Assembly (NCBI GenBank): GCA_023053575.1 | Contig: JAKZAP010000006.1 | Span: 18,857,280 to 18,921,279, forward strand | Direction: 5' to 3' | Length of the DNA stretch: 64,000 nucleotides | Source: Branchinecta lynchi | Lineage: Eukaryota > Arthropoda > Branchiopoda > Anostraca > Branchinectidae | Part shown: piece by piece, positions 1-12,059 of the stretch | Numbering within the stretch: position 1 is the stretch's first letter | Layout of the letters: every line of letters begins with the position of its first letter | Notes under the pieces: model-generated | What the model saw: the letters and a program-made list of their open reading frames with translations, nothing else | Databases searched by the model: none | What the model was told of the DNA's origin: nothing | Translations under genes and position numbers: made by a program

Positions 1-59
1 TTTACGATTTCGGCGATCCTTGCCACGGTCGACGTTTCTTCGACGATTCGAGCAAACTT

Positions 60-330
60 CGAACTTAGTTGCGTTTTGATCGCCGTTAGCGTAGCCGGTT
101 GCTTAATTTTCGTTTTCAAACGCCGTCGAAGTTCACCGTTTGCTTAATTGGTGTTTTTACGACTCCGGCGATCCTTGCCCGGTTGACGTTTTTTCGACGA
201 TTCAAGCCATTTTCGAACTTGCTAGCTCATGAAGTTCGACGCTCAGAGTTCGAAGGACGAATAAACTGTGACCGGCGACCGAAAACGGTAATTAAAAAAA
301 GACCTTTGAGGTCTTCAAACTTCGATCAAA
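60..330 (+). repeat. dispersed repeat, inverted partner at 3190-3360
   Basis: Blocks GGTGTTTTTACGACTCCGGC, GATCCTTGCCCGGT, GTTGCTTAATTTTCG and GATCAAAAACGCAACT occur here and, as reverse complements, at 3190-3360. Within the repeat the TTCGAACTT/CGATCAAAACGCAACT module recurs. No protein recognised. Confidence 0.6.
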
Positions 331-370
331 AACGCAACTCTTGTAGTTTGAAGGCATCTTCAACCTTCGA

Positions 371-1422
371 TGAACAAAAGCTAGAAGCTCATATGACATT
401 TGCAAGGCTGATTCAGGAAGTAGGAAAAGAATATGCCAATTCGTGGGTGTGTTGTGATCATTTGTAAGCAAGACCCTTGAAAGTGATCATGTGCCATAGG
501 AGATTGCGAGAATGGATAGTTTGGTAAAAACGTATTTATTTTAGCACTTGGCTGTGATGATGCACACTTTAAGGGTGCTAGAAACTGATCTGTAATCTTA
601 ACTTTCGAGGCCAAAATGGTTATGCGCCTTTAACGATCATGGATACATATCGTCGATAAAAAATATTTTTTTGACTTTTCGGTTAATATGCATAGTTTAA
701 GGGAGATATAAATATATCTCGACGTATCACGTATATTTTGCTGAAATTTATTTTTTGTACTTGGCGGTTAACATGAGATGGTCACATTCTCGTCAAGTCT
801 AATGTTCAAGTTAAGTTTGATCGTCCTATCACATCCGGAAGTACCTTAACTCGCGATCGACGGAATCCCCCCCCCCCCATACAACTCCCCACAGTGTCGG
901 AATCCTGTTCTGTCACTTAATGTATCTACGGCTTGTACTTGTTCTTCCAACCAAGTTTCATCCCAATCGCTCCAGTCTATGCGTTTCACAAGATTCCTTT
1001 TCTAGCTTTTAGCTATTCGGATTAAACTTGATTGATTGAAAAAAAAAAAAAAAAAAAGATATCCGGTTCTTCCGGTTTCCTGAGAACCGGTTCCAGTTCT
1101 CAGGACTTGAAATGGGACATCTGAGACACGATATCTTTCCAAATATAAAGTTTCATCACGATCCGATCATCCGTTCGAAAGTTATGCATGCCTCAATATT
1201 CCGGGTTCCTCAACCCTCCACTCCCCCCACGTTGGTCAGAGAGGGGAAGTGACTTTTTCAAATTTAATTTAGTCAGGTCCCCGATATGGCTGCCAATTTA
1301 AGTTGCATTGTCCTAGCATTTCTGGCAGTACCCTAACTCGAGGAAAGTGGGCCGACCGACAGACCGAAAAGTGATCGGTATATGGTACTTGAGCGAAGGT
1401 GCAAGTGCAATAAAATTGCAAC
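371..1422 (-). mobile_element. family A element (Helentron-associated type), about 1.05 kb
   Basis: Reverse orientation. Starts AACAAAAGCTAGAAGCTCAT, next to the inverted repeat CATATGACATTTGC; then C-type monomers (CACTTTAAGG), A-type monomers with AAGTTTCATC and C tracts, the tetranucleotide GACCGACAGACCG, and the hairpin end CTTGAGCGAAGGTGCAAGTG. Interrupted by a LINE tail at 998-1058. Confidence 0.65.
998..1058 (+). mobile_element. about 60-bp dead-on-arrival LINE tail
   Basis: Only the last about 40 bases of the LINE at 32552-32973 plus (TTGA)n and an 18-base A tail. Inserted into family A between ACAAGATTCC and AGATATCCGG, which look like an imperfect target duplication. Confidence 0.6.
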
Positions 1423-2229
1423 ACGTCTTTATGCTTAAAGAGTTGACCTCGAGAGTACCTTGAAGCTTTTGGTATAGACACCTATGTGGTTAGTTTTATT
1501 AAAAATTGATGTGTTGGGTCATCTGCGAAATGCACTGAGTTCTCACGGGTGCGAACTGATTCGCGAACTGAAAGGGGGGGGGGGGTCCATGGGGCTACTC
1601 ACTTCTGTTGCAAGGTGTTAAGTCCCTGCCGCCAGCCTCTTGGTGTAGCCAAAACAGTCAGTGAGCAGCCCCTTAGGAAAATCAAGTGCTACCTGAGTGT
1701 ATTTTCACCATAGAGAAATTGCGTAATCTTTAAAGAGCTCTGTTGAAGGGTTAATTAAAGCGGCCAATTGGTGTCGGATCGGATAGGGGGAAAGAGTTTG
1801 AGTACGGTCTGCGGAAGAGTGGAAACGTTATTGTGGCAAGATGGCTAATCCGTTTTCAATTCGTTCACTGTAGACTAGAGCTAAAGTAGGCCAGAGCCGA
1901 AATCGTGTGTCTGAGAGACACCTCTACGAGGCAAGACGGGATTGTCTTCGAAATGTCTCCAATCGAAACGTCCCGAAGCATAGATTTTGAAGTTCACCTT
2001 GGTTCGCCCTCAGCAGATAGCCTACTTTACACATTTGTGGAAAGATTTACATATAATTTCGTGTACATCCGAGCAAGAAGATAGCCTCAGAAAAGGGGCC
2101 GGATCATGACTTGTGAAACTATGAACGAGTTCTGCATTTGAGCTAGAATAAATCTATTAAATTTTAACTTGACGTAGGCAAATGATTACTTTTAGAAGTG
2201 AACGGGTGGCACAAAGTCTACTTCCGATG

Positions 2230-2506
2230 CAGGGGCGTAATTTGCTATGGGGCGGGGGGGGGGCAACCCCCCCCCCCAGCTTGAACCTGAAAAAGCAAGA
2301 AGCTTGACGTCAATCGCGCAGTGGACAGTTTCGCGAACTTGAAGAAGCGTCGTTTCGCTTCGGTTGATTAGTAAAATATCTCTCGTGTTTCTTTGTTTTT
2401 ATTACGTTTTTCTTCTTGAAATAAAACTGCTCATTTTCCCTTGACTTGGGAAAATCGGCTCCAACTTTGCCCCCCCCCCCAGGATTTTGACGAAATTACG
2501 CCCCTG
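2230..2506. mobile_element. hAT-like MITE, 277 bp
   Basis: Terminal inverted repeats CAGGGGCGTAATTT and AAATTACGCCCCTG, flanked by 8-bp duplications TTCCGATG (2222-2229) and TTCCGATT (2507-2514). The 8-bp duplication and CAGGGGCG ends are typical of hAT elements. It carries internal G and C runs that could pair with each other, and no coding capacity. Confidence 0.85.
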
Positions 2507-3189
2507 TTCCGATTGTAGGCATAAGTAAGTCGGAGACCAATTTGGTCGCGGGGGATGGCAACCAATATCTAGTTTTGCCACTTCAGGAAAGCAATTAAAA
2601 TCACGACTTCCATTTTATATTGATTAAACGAAAGAGTATGCAGAATTTTGACACGATTCATGACAATTACTTAAATTTCAATCGTACGTAGCCTGCTCAC
2701 ACATCCAGACCTAGGAAATACAAACACTCCATACGACGTCCAACACCACGACAAATTTTGTTATATTGAGAAGGTAACACGGACAGAGTCATAACTGAGA
2801 CGAGGCTATGAAAAAATCAGATACTGAAAAAAGGAGTGAATTACTATGTTGAGGATACACCGAAATAAGCTTGCGAAATATACTTTATTACGGAAAAAAA
2901 CGTATATGCGTCACAGTTCTTCGGCGAAAGAAGAGATTCGCACCTGACTGCGGAAATCGGACTGTGTGTACACATCTTAACCGTTGGCAATTCTAGATAG
3001 GGCGGGAAAACAAGATCGCAATGGCGAAGACAAAATAGGGGAGCTTAAAATGTGAGCTGACCGTAACTGCAATCTGTTAGGCAATCAGCATAATTGTTCA
3101 AATTCTGGTCCCATTAGTTTGTTGCTTGGGTCTTGGTTTCCAAAATACCTCTTCGATACGTCGTAAAATTCCAGACAATACTATGCGAA

Positions 3190-3360
3190 TCAATGCCAGG
3201 TGGAACAAACTTCGATAAAAAACGCAACTGAAGAAACTTCGACCGGGCAAGGATTGCCGAAGTCGTAAAAACACTAACTAAGCAAACGGTAAACCTTGGC
3301 GGCTTTCGGAAATCGGAAATTAAACAACCGGCGAACAAAAATTCGATCAAAACGCAACTT
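3190..3360 (-). repeat. inverted copy of the repeat at 60-330
   Basis: Contains GGGCAAGGATTGCCGAAGTC, GTAAAAACACTAACTAAGC and TTCGATCAAAACGCAACTT in reverse order relative to the left copy. The two copies are about 3 kb apart. Confidence 0.6.
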
Positions 3361-3989
3361 TTGCTTCGTCTGTCACTCACTAGATGCTGCGGAGACATCT
3401 GGCAACACTGTTTGTTGACGCGAGGTAGCGTGCACGGTCTTTTTTGTACCACGGCGATCCGCCATGTTTTCAGAAGTTGGTGTTAGCTTCGTTCCAGTGG
3501 CTCCTTTTAGCTGGATACAAGATTCAAAAAAATAGTGGAAGTATACCAAAATATTCCTCTGAAGCAGGGCTATTTATTGCTGTAATCCTTGGACCTGACG
3601 AAGCAGTCGGTAAGCAGTAATTAATTCTGATTTAGAAAGTGTAGTAGACTGGTAGACCTCTGGGGAAGAAGGGGTACACATACGTATGAGTACCCTACTC
3701 ATACCTGGGGGCATGCCACCCCGTTTGTGAATGGGTGTCAAAAAAGGGCCTAGTGTACTAGACTGGTCCAGGCAGGATGACAGGAAGTATGAGAGCAGTA
3801 ATAGTTATCCGTAATCTGAATGCATCCCAGTAGCAACAGGCTGTCACAGGTCCAACTTCCATTTTCCCCTCCCCTAATCTGGGAGTTTTTAGAATGTCTT
3901 GAAAAGAAAAATTAAGTAATAACAATGGAGAAATATTAATATCAGTATGCCTTAATTCTTATAATTTCAGGCTACTGAAATACTGAGTT

Positions 3990-4235
3990 CTTGGGAATAG
4001 TGTTCCAGTGTCTGAGCACATGCCCCAATGCATGGGCATGGTGCTCGTATGTTGGGGCACCATGTCCTGCAGCAATGCCATGGAACCCCCTTTTTGAATA
4101 GCTAATTTCCATTTCAGATTTTCATGGGGTAACGGGCCATTCCTGCAGGGCATGGTACTCCCAATGTATGAGCACAATGCCCATACGTTGGGGCATGCCT
4201 AGAGGTTGGGACACCATGCCATAAAAAAATGAGGA
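3990..4235. repeat. foldback element rich in CATGGTGC and GGGGCA motifs
   Basis: Left arm ATGCCCCAATGCATGGGCAT to ATGTCCTGCAG (about 4003-4073) pairs with right arm CTGCAGGGCATGGTACTCCC to ACACCATGCC (4145-4222). Each arm also has its own small hairpins. GGGCCTAGTGTACTAGACTG at 3747 resembles the end of the element at 47987-49272. Confidence 0.6.
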
Positions 4236-7227
4236 TTTGTGTGTGACTGGCTTGGCTCCTGCACTTAAAGTTCACTTGCTTCATTCGAGCTTTGCAAAGC
4301 AAAGGAATTAAAGCTTGATTTCTGCCCATTTGTCATCATAAGCCTGTCCACTAGGCTAGAGGAGATTCGCTGTAGTTTTAGCATGAAAAAAACGAAACAA
4401 TATGTATTCCTAAGGAAGTGACCATTCAGTCACCATAGAAGTAGTTGCACTTGGAAGCTGTTAAGAAGAAAGAGTCCATAAGATAGCTTGATAGGTTTGC
4501 AGATCAAGATCTGCAACAATTAACATAGCTTTTGTCAGTTTGTCGAATCCACAGTTGTGTGAGAATTTTTATTTTAGTCAGTAATGTGTGAAATTGTTAC
4601 ATCCACTGGGAATATTTCTGGTACTTGTCTGCCAACTACCTGCAGCCCAAACCTAGGCAATCTGGCACTATCTTATCTAGTTATAAATGAGAGTCTCTTC
4701 AAATCTAGCAAACTGCTCGTCCAGAATGACAAAACATTGTCTTATACATTTAGAACTTTCCAAAAATCCTGAAAGAATTGCACTTTGTGTACCAGAAATA
4801 GATTTACAGATGGCAAAATATAAGCATCACGAGAACAGGCAATGCAGCTCACAATGTCAGACAAACAGACAAGAGTTTGTGAACTTAGCAATTCTTACTT
4901 CTGAGTTTAAGGAGAGGATGATGCTAATATACCTACTTCCTAGTCAAGCATGTAGTTATTGTCATGTCAGAATAAAAGTAGTTTATACCTTGAAGCTATT
5001 GAGAAGAAAGAGTCCATATATTAGCTTGATAGGTGAAGAGTAGGTTGTCACCATAAAAATACTTCTAAAACCATACAGCAGCATAAGTTAATTATCTTCT
5101 GAAGTTGGCTATTTGGGTCTAACTTGATGTTCTTTCCAGGGCATAGTCAGTGATCAAGAAACAGTACCGCCTGGACTAGCATCATGGGTAACTCAGCGAT
5201 GGATACAGAAGTAGGCTATCAGATAGTGTGACTAAGAAAGAAAGTCCAAGTTGAAAAATTTAAAATCATGTGGAATATATAGAAGCTCTTAAAGTGTCTG
5301 CATGAAGGAATAGGGGACGCCCATTCAATCATCAACCAATGCAAATTGAATTCCAAATGTAATATTTTCCCCTAAAGGATCTACATATGGAAGCTCTGCC
5401 TTGTCAGCAAGAAGGAGTAGGTGAACCCCGTGCACTGTTCGTTATTCATTGGACCTTTAGGCCCAGCGCCAATAAGAGCACCTGACCAGGAGTCAAGTTC
5501 CAATGCTTAAGAATGTCAAGTCTGCTTATAGTGTAAAAAAGACAGAGGTGGAGTATTAAGTGCAATCAGTCTATGAAACAGGTGTGCAAAGGAATTATAC
5601 TCAGCTTCCAGATACCATCACCACTTTTTCGTTCCTTCTGGGAAGCCAGGAGTTCGAGGTTGGTTATGGAACGCTCCGTCACAAGAAAGTGTGTTGGAGA
5701 TATTTCGTGTTCGTCTCGTTCGAGCATATAGACTGCAAAGGGCTACAATATGATAGTGCTTTTCATGACAGAGAGTCAGGTGTGCGACACACATATGGTA
5801 ACACAATCTTTCAAGCTTCTAAGTAACAAAGAGGGGAGACCGTTGACAGAACATACAGTGCTAAGATCCTGTGCACTCCTATAGACTTCAGATAAATCCC
5901 AGACCATACACCTGTATTTAAAGCCAGTCTCGTAGAGCAGGATGTCCAAGAACAGAGAGGTAGTTTTGGCAATGTCTGAAGAAGAATAGAAGCATCTCCT
6001 TCATCTTTTGACAGAGGGTCAACCTTGGTCATGGACCATGCTACAGATTTCAGCACCAGTGACATTGACCTTGGATACCCGATCGCACTCATCGATGTCT
6101 CGCGAATATTTAGTTGCCTAAGTAAGGAATCTTATTGATGCATACCAGTGTGGTCTTAACGTAAAGTGATCGGCGGAACATATGTGCTTTAATAGTCGGA
6201 GCTTTTTCATGTGAACTTCCACGTTCTATCTATCATAAGTGCTTTTATTCTGCCAAAGTTGCCTTTAAATACTGTGTTGCTTTTACTTTTTGTGGTCTTC
6301 GTGACGGAAGATTCCTGGTGTAAAATAAAATCATCCTTTAAACCAAGCCAGATCGGATTTCACTCCCTACAAACAGACAGATGCTTGACTGTATGTTTGA
6401 GTTGGTATAGGTGGATAGTAATATCATTTAATATTCTGATTGACACGTCTACGTTTCCGGTCAAGCCACTCCAGTGCACTTGCTCTCATTTAGATGGATT
6501 ATAAAGTTTATCGATGCTTCTGTGACTGGCCCGTTGGTTGGTCTTACCGTGATTCTTGCTTGATCTTACTTAACGTGCTCCTAAATATTGAATTTGGTGT
6601 TACCTAATTCGTTGAACCACAATTAAATTACCCATTTTCAAATCATATTTTGTCTTCCATACCCAGGTGTTAATTGCGTACTCACTCACTTATATCCTAG
6701 TATGAGGTCACAAGCCGTGCAAGTCTCCCTAGCGAAAGCAGCTGATGAACCAAGAATTGCAACGAATTTTGCTCTTTCGTAAAGGGCATCAGGAGTTGAA
6801 GCTAGGAGGGATTTCACCTGCTTCCGTGCCGGTGGAAACCTTCGATGTGCTCGAGCTTGTTTTTGGCGTGCTAAGGGGTGCTACATTTGCCTGCGCGGGC
6901 AAGGTGTTTGTCCGCAGTTTCTTCCATCCGGGCAGCGGGGTTGCGAGCAAAGCCTTCTTCACTTCGTCTCTAAGGTGCAAATTACCCAGACGAGGTCAGT
7001 CGACGTTTCTTGACAAACGAGGCTATACGTCATGTTTACGGAAGGTTCACAAAGTTTGAAGCCAAGCTGACCATCTAACTGCATTCGTTTTCGGGTCCAA
7101 GGTTTCAACGTCCAATGAGACAGTCAGTGAATCCTGAGTTCTTCGTAACTGACCTTGAAATGCAACGCCGGTCTTCAGTGGGGGGATGGTGTATATTCAA
7201 AAGGCAGAATTATTAGGAAAACAGCAG

Positions 7228-8070
7228 CTATAAGGTCATATGGTACTTGCAAGCTTGTTAGCATGTATTCAAGTTCTCGTACTGGGATGTGAATGAAGAA
7301 GTTTCGTCATCCTAGCACATCTGGAAGTACCTTAATTTGCGATCACAAGAATTCCGGACCCCCTTCCAACTGCCCCCACAGTGCTCGAACCCCGTCCGGT
7401 TCTGTCACTGATGTATCTAGGGCTTGTGCTTGTTCTTCCAATCAAGTTTCATCCCGATCGCTCCACTCTAAGCGTGTCACAAGATTTCCAGCTCTCCCCT
7501 CCACCTCCCCCCCCCCAACATTCATCAGATTACATCCGGACTTCAAATAGGGCATTTGAGACATGAGGTCTTTCCAAATATCAAGTTTCATTAAGATCCG
7601 ATCACCCGTTCAAAAGTTACAGATACCTCAAGAATCAGGGTTCTCCCTCCCTCCACTCCCCCCCCCCCACGATAGTCTTGTCGGGGAACCGACTATTTCC
7701 AAGCCAATCATGTCAAGTCTCTGATATTCAAGCCAAATTTCATCGTCCTTGCACTTCTGGAAGTACCTTAACTTGCGATCACCTGAATTCTGGTCCCCCC
7801 CCCCCACATTCATCGGATTCGGTCCGGACTTGAAATGGGACATCAGAGGCATGACGTCTTTCCAAATATCAAATTAAATTCCGGCTCCCCTCCCTTCCCC
7901 CACGATGGTCGGATCGGGCAAGTGACTATTTCCAACTTACTTTGGTGGGTTCCCTAATACGCATGCCAAGTTTGATCGTCCTAGCATATCTGGAAGTACC
8001 CTAACTCGCAAACGCCGGAATAACCAACCGACCGACCGACGGAAAAGTGATCAGCATATCGCTGTTGATA
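7228..8070 (-). mobile_element. family A element
   Basis: Begins near CATATGGTACTTGCAAG, runs through A-type monomers (AAGTTTCATCCCGATC, then a C tract), and ends with (GACC)n at 8029-8042 and GTGATCAGCATATC. Apparent ORFs in it are products of the tandem monomers, not genes. Confidence 0.65.
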
Positions 8071-8159
8071 TATAAAATACCACTTTATTTAAGGTACTTT
8101 GGTCGAAATATCACTAAGATTAGGTCATATCGGCTAAAATGTTGTTGAATTTAAGCTAA

Positions 8160-8340
8160 AACCCTTTTATTCTCACAAAAGACCACCCAATTTAAATTTG
8201 GACCTTTTTATCCCAACAAAAGACCACCCAATTTTAATCCGGACTTTTTTATTCTGGCCAAAAGACCACCAAATTTAAATTTGGACCTTTTGATTCTGGC
8301 AAAAGACCACCCAATTTAAATTTGGACATTTGCTGAAAAA
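8160..8340 (+). repeat. minisatellite, about 42-bp period, 4 copies
   Basis: CAAAAGACCACCCAATTTAA starts at 8175, 8216, 8259 and 8300, followed in each unit by ATTTGGACCTTTTTATTCTG with small changes. Confidence 0.8.
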
Positions 8341-8599
8341 GGGACCACCCCACGGGGGGTTGATGTCGGGAATTTTAGTCTCTGCTGCCCCCTGGTCCCA
8401 CTTCTGCTAGTTCGGGCACTTCCACAAAAGCTAGAACAATGAATTGGTAACTAGGGGACAAACGCCTGGGACAAACGAATCACGGGGACTAATCCGAATA
8501 TCATGAGACCGATGTCTCAGTATGATGAGACCGGTAAAGAGACATGATCTTTGGACTAATCAACAGGAGTAAAAAATGGAGTCCCCGGAACAGCGAGAT

Positions 8600-8744
8600 T
8601 ACGCCTTTAGTAAATAGAAGATGGCTGCATAGTCTGGATACCTACAGTCGTTTCTTTGACGTCGTTAGCTCCTCTACGAGTCAAATCTCTTTTGATTACT
8701 GTTGAAGCTGTCCTTGTGCAGTGCAGAACAAGTTCTACTGTCAG
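8600..8744 (+). promoter_or_regulatory. candidate AMPK 5' non-coding exon / start region with a TISU-like element
   Basis: GAAGATGGCTGC at 8617-8628 differs by one base from the TISU/YY1 consensus (SAASATGGCGGC) found at short-leader promoters. It opens a three-codon ORF ending TAG. A strong donor CAG|GTAAGT follows at 8744/8745. It is the best 5' exon candidate I noticed on the + strand upstream of the AMPK acceptor at 19066, but nothing else links the two, and the implied intron would be 10.3 kb. Confidence 0.22.
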
Positions 8745-10903
8745 GTAAGTGCAGGATCTTTGTGAGTTTCATGGATGTGTCTTCATTTTAGGAGCTTTGG
8801 TTAGGATATCCCAGAATTTGTAGCGTTTACATGGATAAGAATCCCCGTCGAGTAGAAAGGAATTCCGGTTGACTCGAAAGGATTCCGTTTGTGAAGACGA
8901 GTAGAAAAAAGGTCTAGCAGGACTGGAATCCTTTCATGATGAAAGGAATTCTGGTCTACTTGAAAGGAATCTTGACGTTGGCACTGGGTGTGCACGGTGT
9001 GCACTGGGTAAACAAGTTTAGCTAGCTTTTAAGAGCAGCAATCATCGGTACTGTCAGCAGTCATTAGTACATCAGTACTCAAAACATTTTTTTTATTGGC
9101 TAGTGAATTTATTTTTGTCAGATTTTCTGGTTGGAAGGATTTATTTTTTCCTTCTTGTGTTTAAACACAGTTTAAACGTAATCCTGTCACCAGTAACAGA
9201 TTCTGTTCAAGGTTTCCTGTACTTGTAATGCTGCATGAGATTAGCTGATCAGTCGACAATATTGTATGCTTAATTGAACACTTTTTTAAACTATCCCACT
9301 ACCCTGCCACTACCCATCCCACTACCCTGCCTTTGTTACTTCCATATAAAAATAAAATGGAAAAGAAAAATAACAAAGTTGATATCAGCTAACAGCCAAC
9401 TATTTCATGGTTATCCTGGCACCAGCCTGACACAAACCTGAAGTAGACATTCAACTACAGGAGGGGTACCTGACCTCGTTTTTACACTATCTAGATTTTA
9501 ACAGTCATGTTTCCAAAAATATTCAAATTCTGTGCCTTTTCTTTGTTCTGAAGCTGCTTTGAAAAGGGATTTTCTGCTATTTACTTTGCTAACTCTACTT
9601 TTTCCATCATTTTGTAGTCAATGGAGGTAAGGCTAGAATGAAGGGATCTTTTTTGAAAAGAAAAATATGTTTAATTAGAGATATTGAAGCAATATTCACT
9701 TATCCAGTATGTAAACCATTGAATTAGCTTCAATCTAGTATGTATGTCATATTTATTGGTTCCTTTTTAAGCCAGATAGATTATTCTGAATGAAAGACTT
9801 CTCTGGAAATTTGGTATCTTGTCTGAGGCTGGATACCCCTCCGGGCCCCACCATGGACACACCTGTTCGTAATTTGGTTTTTAGACGTTTTTAAGACCTG
9901 TTTTTAATATGTTTTAGGATGCTCCTCTCTCATTGTTTTGTTCGTAATAGATTAAAAACGGAGATGGATTGATCAGTCCCAGATTTTCTGAATGGGTTCA
10001 AGGAGGAATGGCATAAAAACTGCTAAAAAACAGTCTTAAAACTGGGTCAAGGACGATTTATGAACAGGTATGTCGGTAGTATCCGTCCGGTGCATGAATC
10101 ACTTTCAGCTGCGAATTATACAAATATTCAAAAAGTGACAAAATCGTGAGTGGCTATTACAAGAATTCATAGCAAAACATGCCTGGTTTGAGTTTTAGTT
10201 TTTTCTTCTGCAGGCATTCACTGTTAGCAGACTTTCACACAAGCATACCTCTACTGTTTCTCAAACAGTCCAACCCTAGTCCTTGATTTTTGGATAGGCC
10301 TATCCAGAGGCATCACAGTGGGAAGGCAGTCATACACAAATCCTCAGTTTTTGGGCATGGTGCCCCAACGTCTGGGTATGCCTGGACGTATGGGCATGGT
10401 GTCCATACGTCGGGCACCATGCCCTAGAGCATGGGCATGGTACCCCTGTGAAATTTGGTTAAACTGAGACTGGCTACATACCTAAATAGATCAAAAGAGT
10501 CCTGATCAAAAGATACCTGATTTTACTTTCTATCCAACCTCATTTTCAAATTTTCAAAATGTTAGAGCACTTCCAAGATACGATAGCCTTCCAGCAACTT
10601 ATTATTAGTTAAGATTGTTACTATTCTTGTTATTATTGCTGTTCCCATGCCCACCGTAATATGTAATTTGGCTCCTCCCACTTATTATTTTCGTTCCACA
10701 ACGTTTAAGATCGTTACAATTTACTTATGATGGTCGCGAGCATCATAAGTAATAATAACTATCGGTTCTGCAGGAATTCCCGTAAGAGTGATAACGTATT
10801 TTCGTGTTGTTATTATTTTTGTTCCAGAGAGCTTTATAACTACCACAATATGTCACTCGCCCCTCCTCTTATCATCGTAACTTCTAATAACTTCACTGGA
10901 ACG
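8745..10903. other. AT-rich non-coding stretch
   Basis: Only the hairpin at 10347-10424 and an imperfect duplication around 10625-10880 (ATAATATGTAATTTGG against ACAATATGTCACTCGC) stand out. Short GAAAGGAATTC-like motifs recur at 8859-8970. Confidence 0.5.
10347..10424. repeat. hairpin related to the 3990-4235 foldback
   Basis: GGGCATGGTGCCCCAACGT and ACGTCGGGCACCATGCCC are inverted around a loop containing GGACGTATGGGCATGG. Same motif vocabulary as 3990-4235, but only a single short unit. Confidence 0.55.
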
Positions 10904-11309
10904 CTACCATAGAGTTTTGTGGAGGCCACTTCTTTCCTAGTGGGTTTACTAAAGCCTTTTCCAGGTAGTTGCCACTAGGTTACTCAAGCATTTCCAGGTT
11001 GTCGTCGCTAGGTAGAGTGGATGAGGGAAGCTTTTAAATTTTCTTGCTTCAGGAATTACATTTCCTTTTTTTCCAAATTCATTTGGATTGTTTGCCTTTT
11101 ATTGTATTTCTTTCGAGTTTAGTGAGTTTCGATAACAATTGTTACCATATCAAACAAAAAATCACTCAAAATAAATACAATAAAAGGCAAACAATCTATA
11201 GGAAATGATTGAAAAGCTTGCCTCATCCGTGCTACCTAGCAGCAATTTTCCGAAAAGGATAGAGTAAACCCACTAGAAGAGAACTGGCCTCCAAAAAACT
11301 CCATGCATC
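10904..11309. mobile_element. foldback element with arms of about 190 bp
   Basis: Left arm blocks GAGTTTTGTGGAGGCCA, CTAGTGGGTTTACT, CGCTAGGTAG, GGATGAGG and GATTGTTTGCCTTTTATTGT return as reverse complements in opposite order from 11160 to 11305. The centre is GATAACAATTGTTACC. It has no coding capacity, and the flanks are AT-rich. Confidence 0.75.
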
Positions 11310-12059
11310 TTGGAAGTGCTCGAACATTTTGAACGTAAAAAGCAAATTTTTCAGTCGAAAAATTCAATAGAATATTCGCAAAATTGAAATATTCGAAGGC
11401 CTCTCGAAAATTGCGAATATTCCTGAAATATTTCGCTAAAATGAAAAATACGGAAAAATTGAAAAATTGGCAAAATTTCGCAGTTTTCGCAAGAAAAAAA
11501 TGCAATTTTTGCTGCAATTTTCGGGAGTTTGTGCCCCCTCACTACGCAATCATGTCCATGCGCGTCACACAATCATGTCCAACAGGTTCGTAGGAAGGCG
11601 ATTTTTTGCAGCTTTGATGGATTTGGGGATGAGTCAGGTTAGTCAAGGGTTGCATTGCATTTGGAGGAAATTATAGTGTGATTTAGATACAAAGGATAAA
11701 TATGAGAGTTTTTTATTTGTAACTGGTGATTATGTCTTTTTTTATTACTATGTTACACAAAACAGGATCGGCAGGGGAGGGGCCGTGGTTTCATATCCGG
11801 AAGACGGAAACTCTTGTTTGTCTTGCAAATTTGATTCTTGTACTGATTGAACTTGACGAACATCAGAAATAAACTACCTTTAACTTCTCTGTAGATTAAG
11901 CGTAGCAGAACAGATGTTTGGCATATTAAGAGGGGTTTCTCACTTTATAAAACTCATGTGTGGTATAATTATTCTGCGCTTTCAGCAGTGGCGAGACTAG
12001 GGGAGGGGGGGTCACGAAAAATGACCCCCCCACAAAAAATCCTGTCGCTTTTATCATTT

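Larger units (their letters stand above)
1423..7227. other. intergenic or AMPK 5' intron; no supported gene
   Basis: Outside the listed MITE, foldback and inverted repeat I see no gene. A poly-G run sits at 1573-1585. 5560-6110 has a - strand frame with few stops (for example VCSVNGLPSLLLRSLKDCVT) but no recognisable domain. 6745-7059 has a 104-codon open frame without similarity I can name. Confidence 0.5.

Noticed and set aside
5560..6110. Possible decayed gene on the - strand
   Set aside because: A few stretches of open frame, but stops interrupt it and I could not recognise any domain or motif. Not enough to call a gene.
6745..7059. 104-codon + strand ORF
   Set aside because: Plausible length, but no recognised motif, no splice context and no homologous phrase elsewhere in the window.
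11236..11593. Several overlapping short ORFs rich in Phe, Asn and Lys
   Set aside because: They arise from AT-rich sequence with GAATATTCGC-like repeats on both strands and carry no protein signature.
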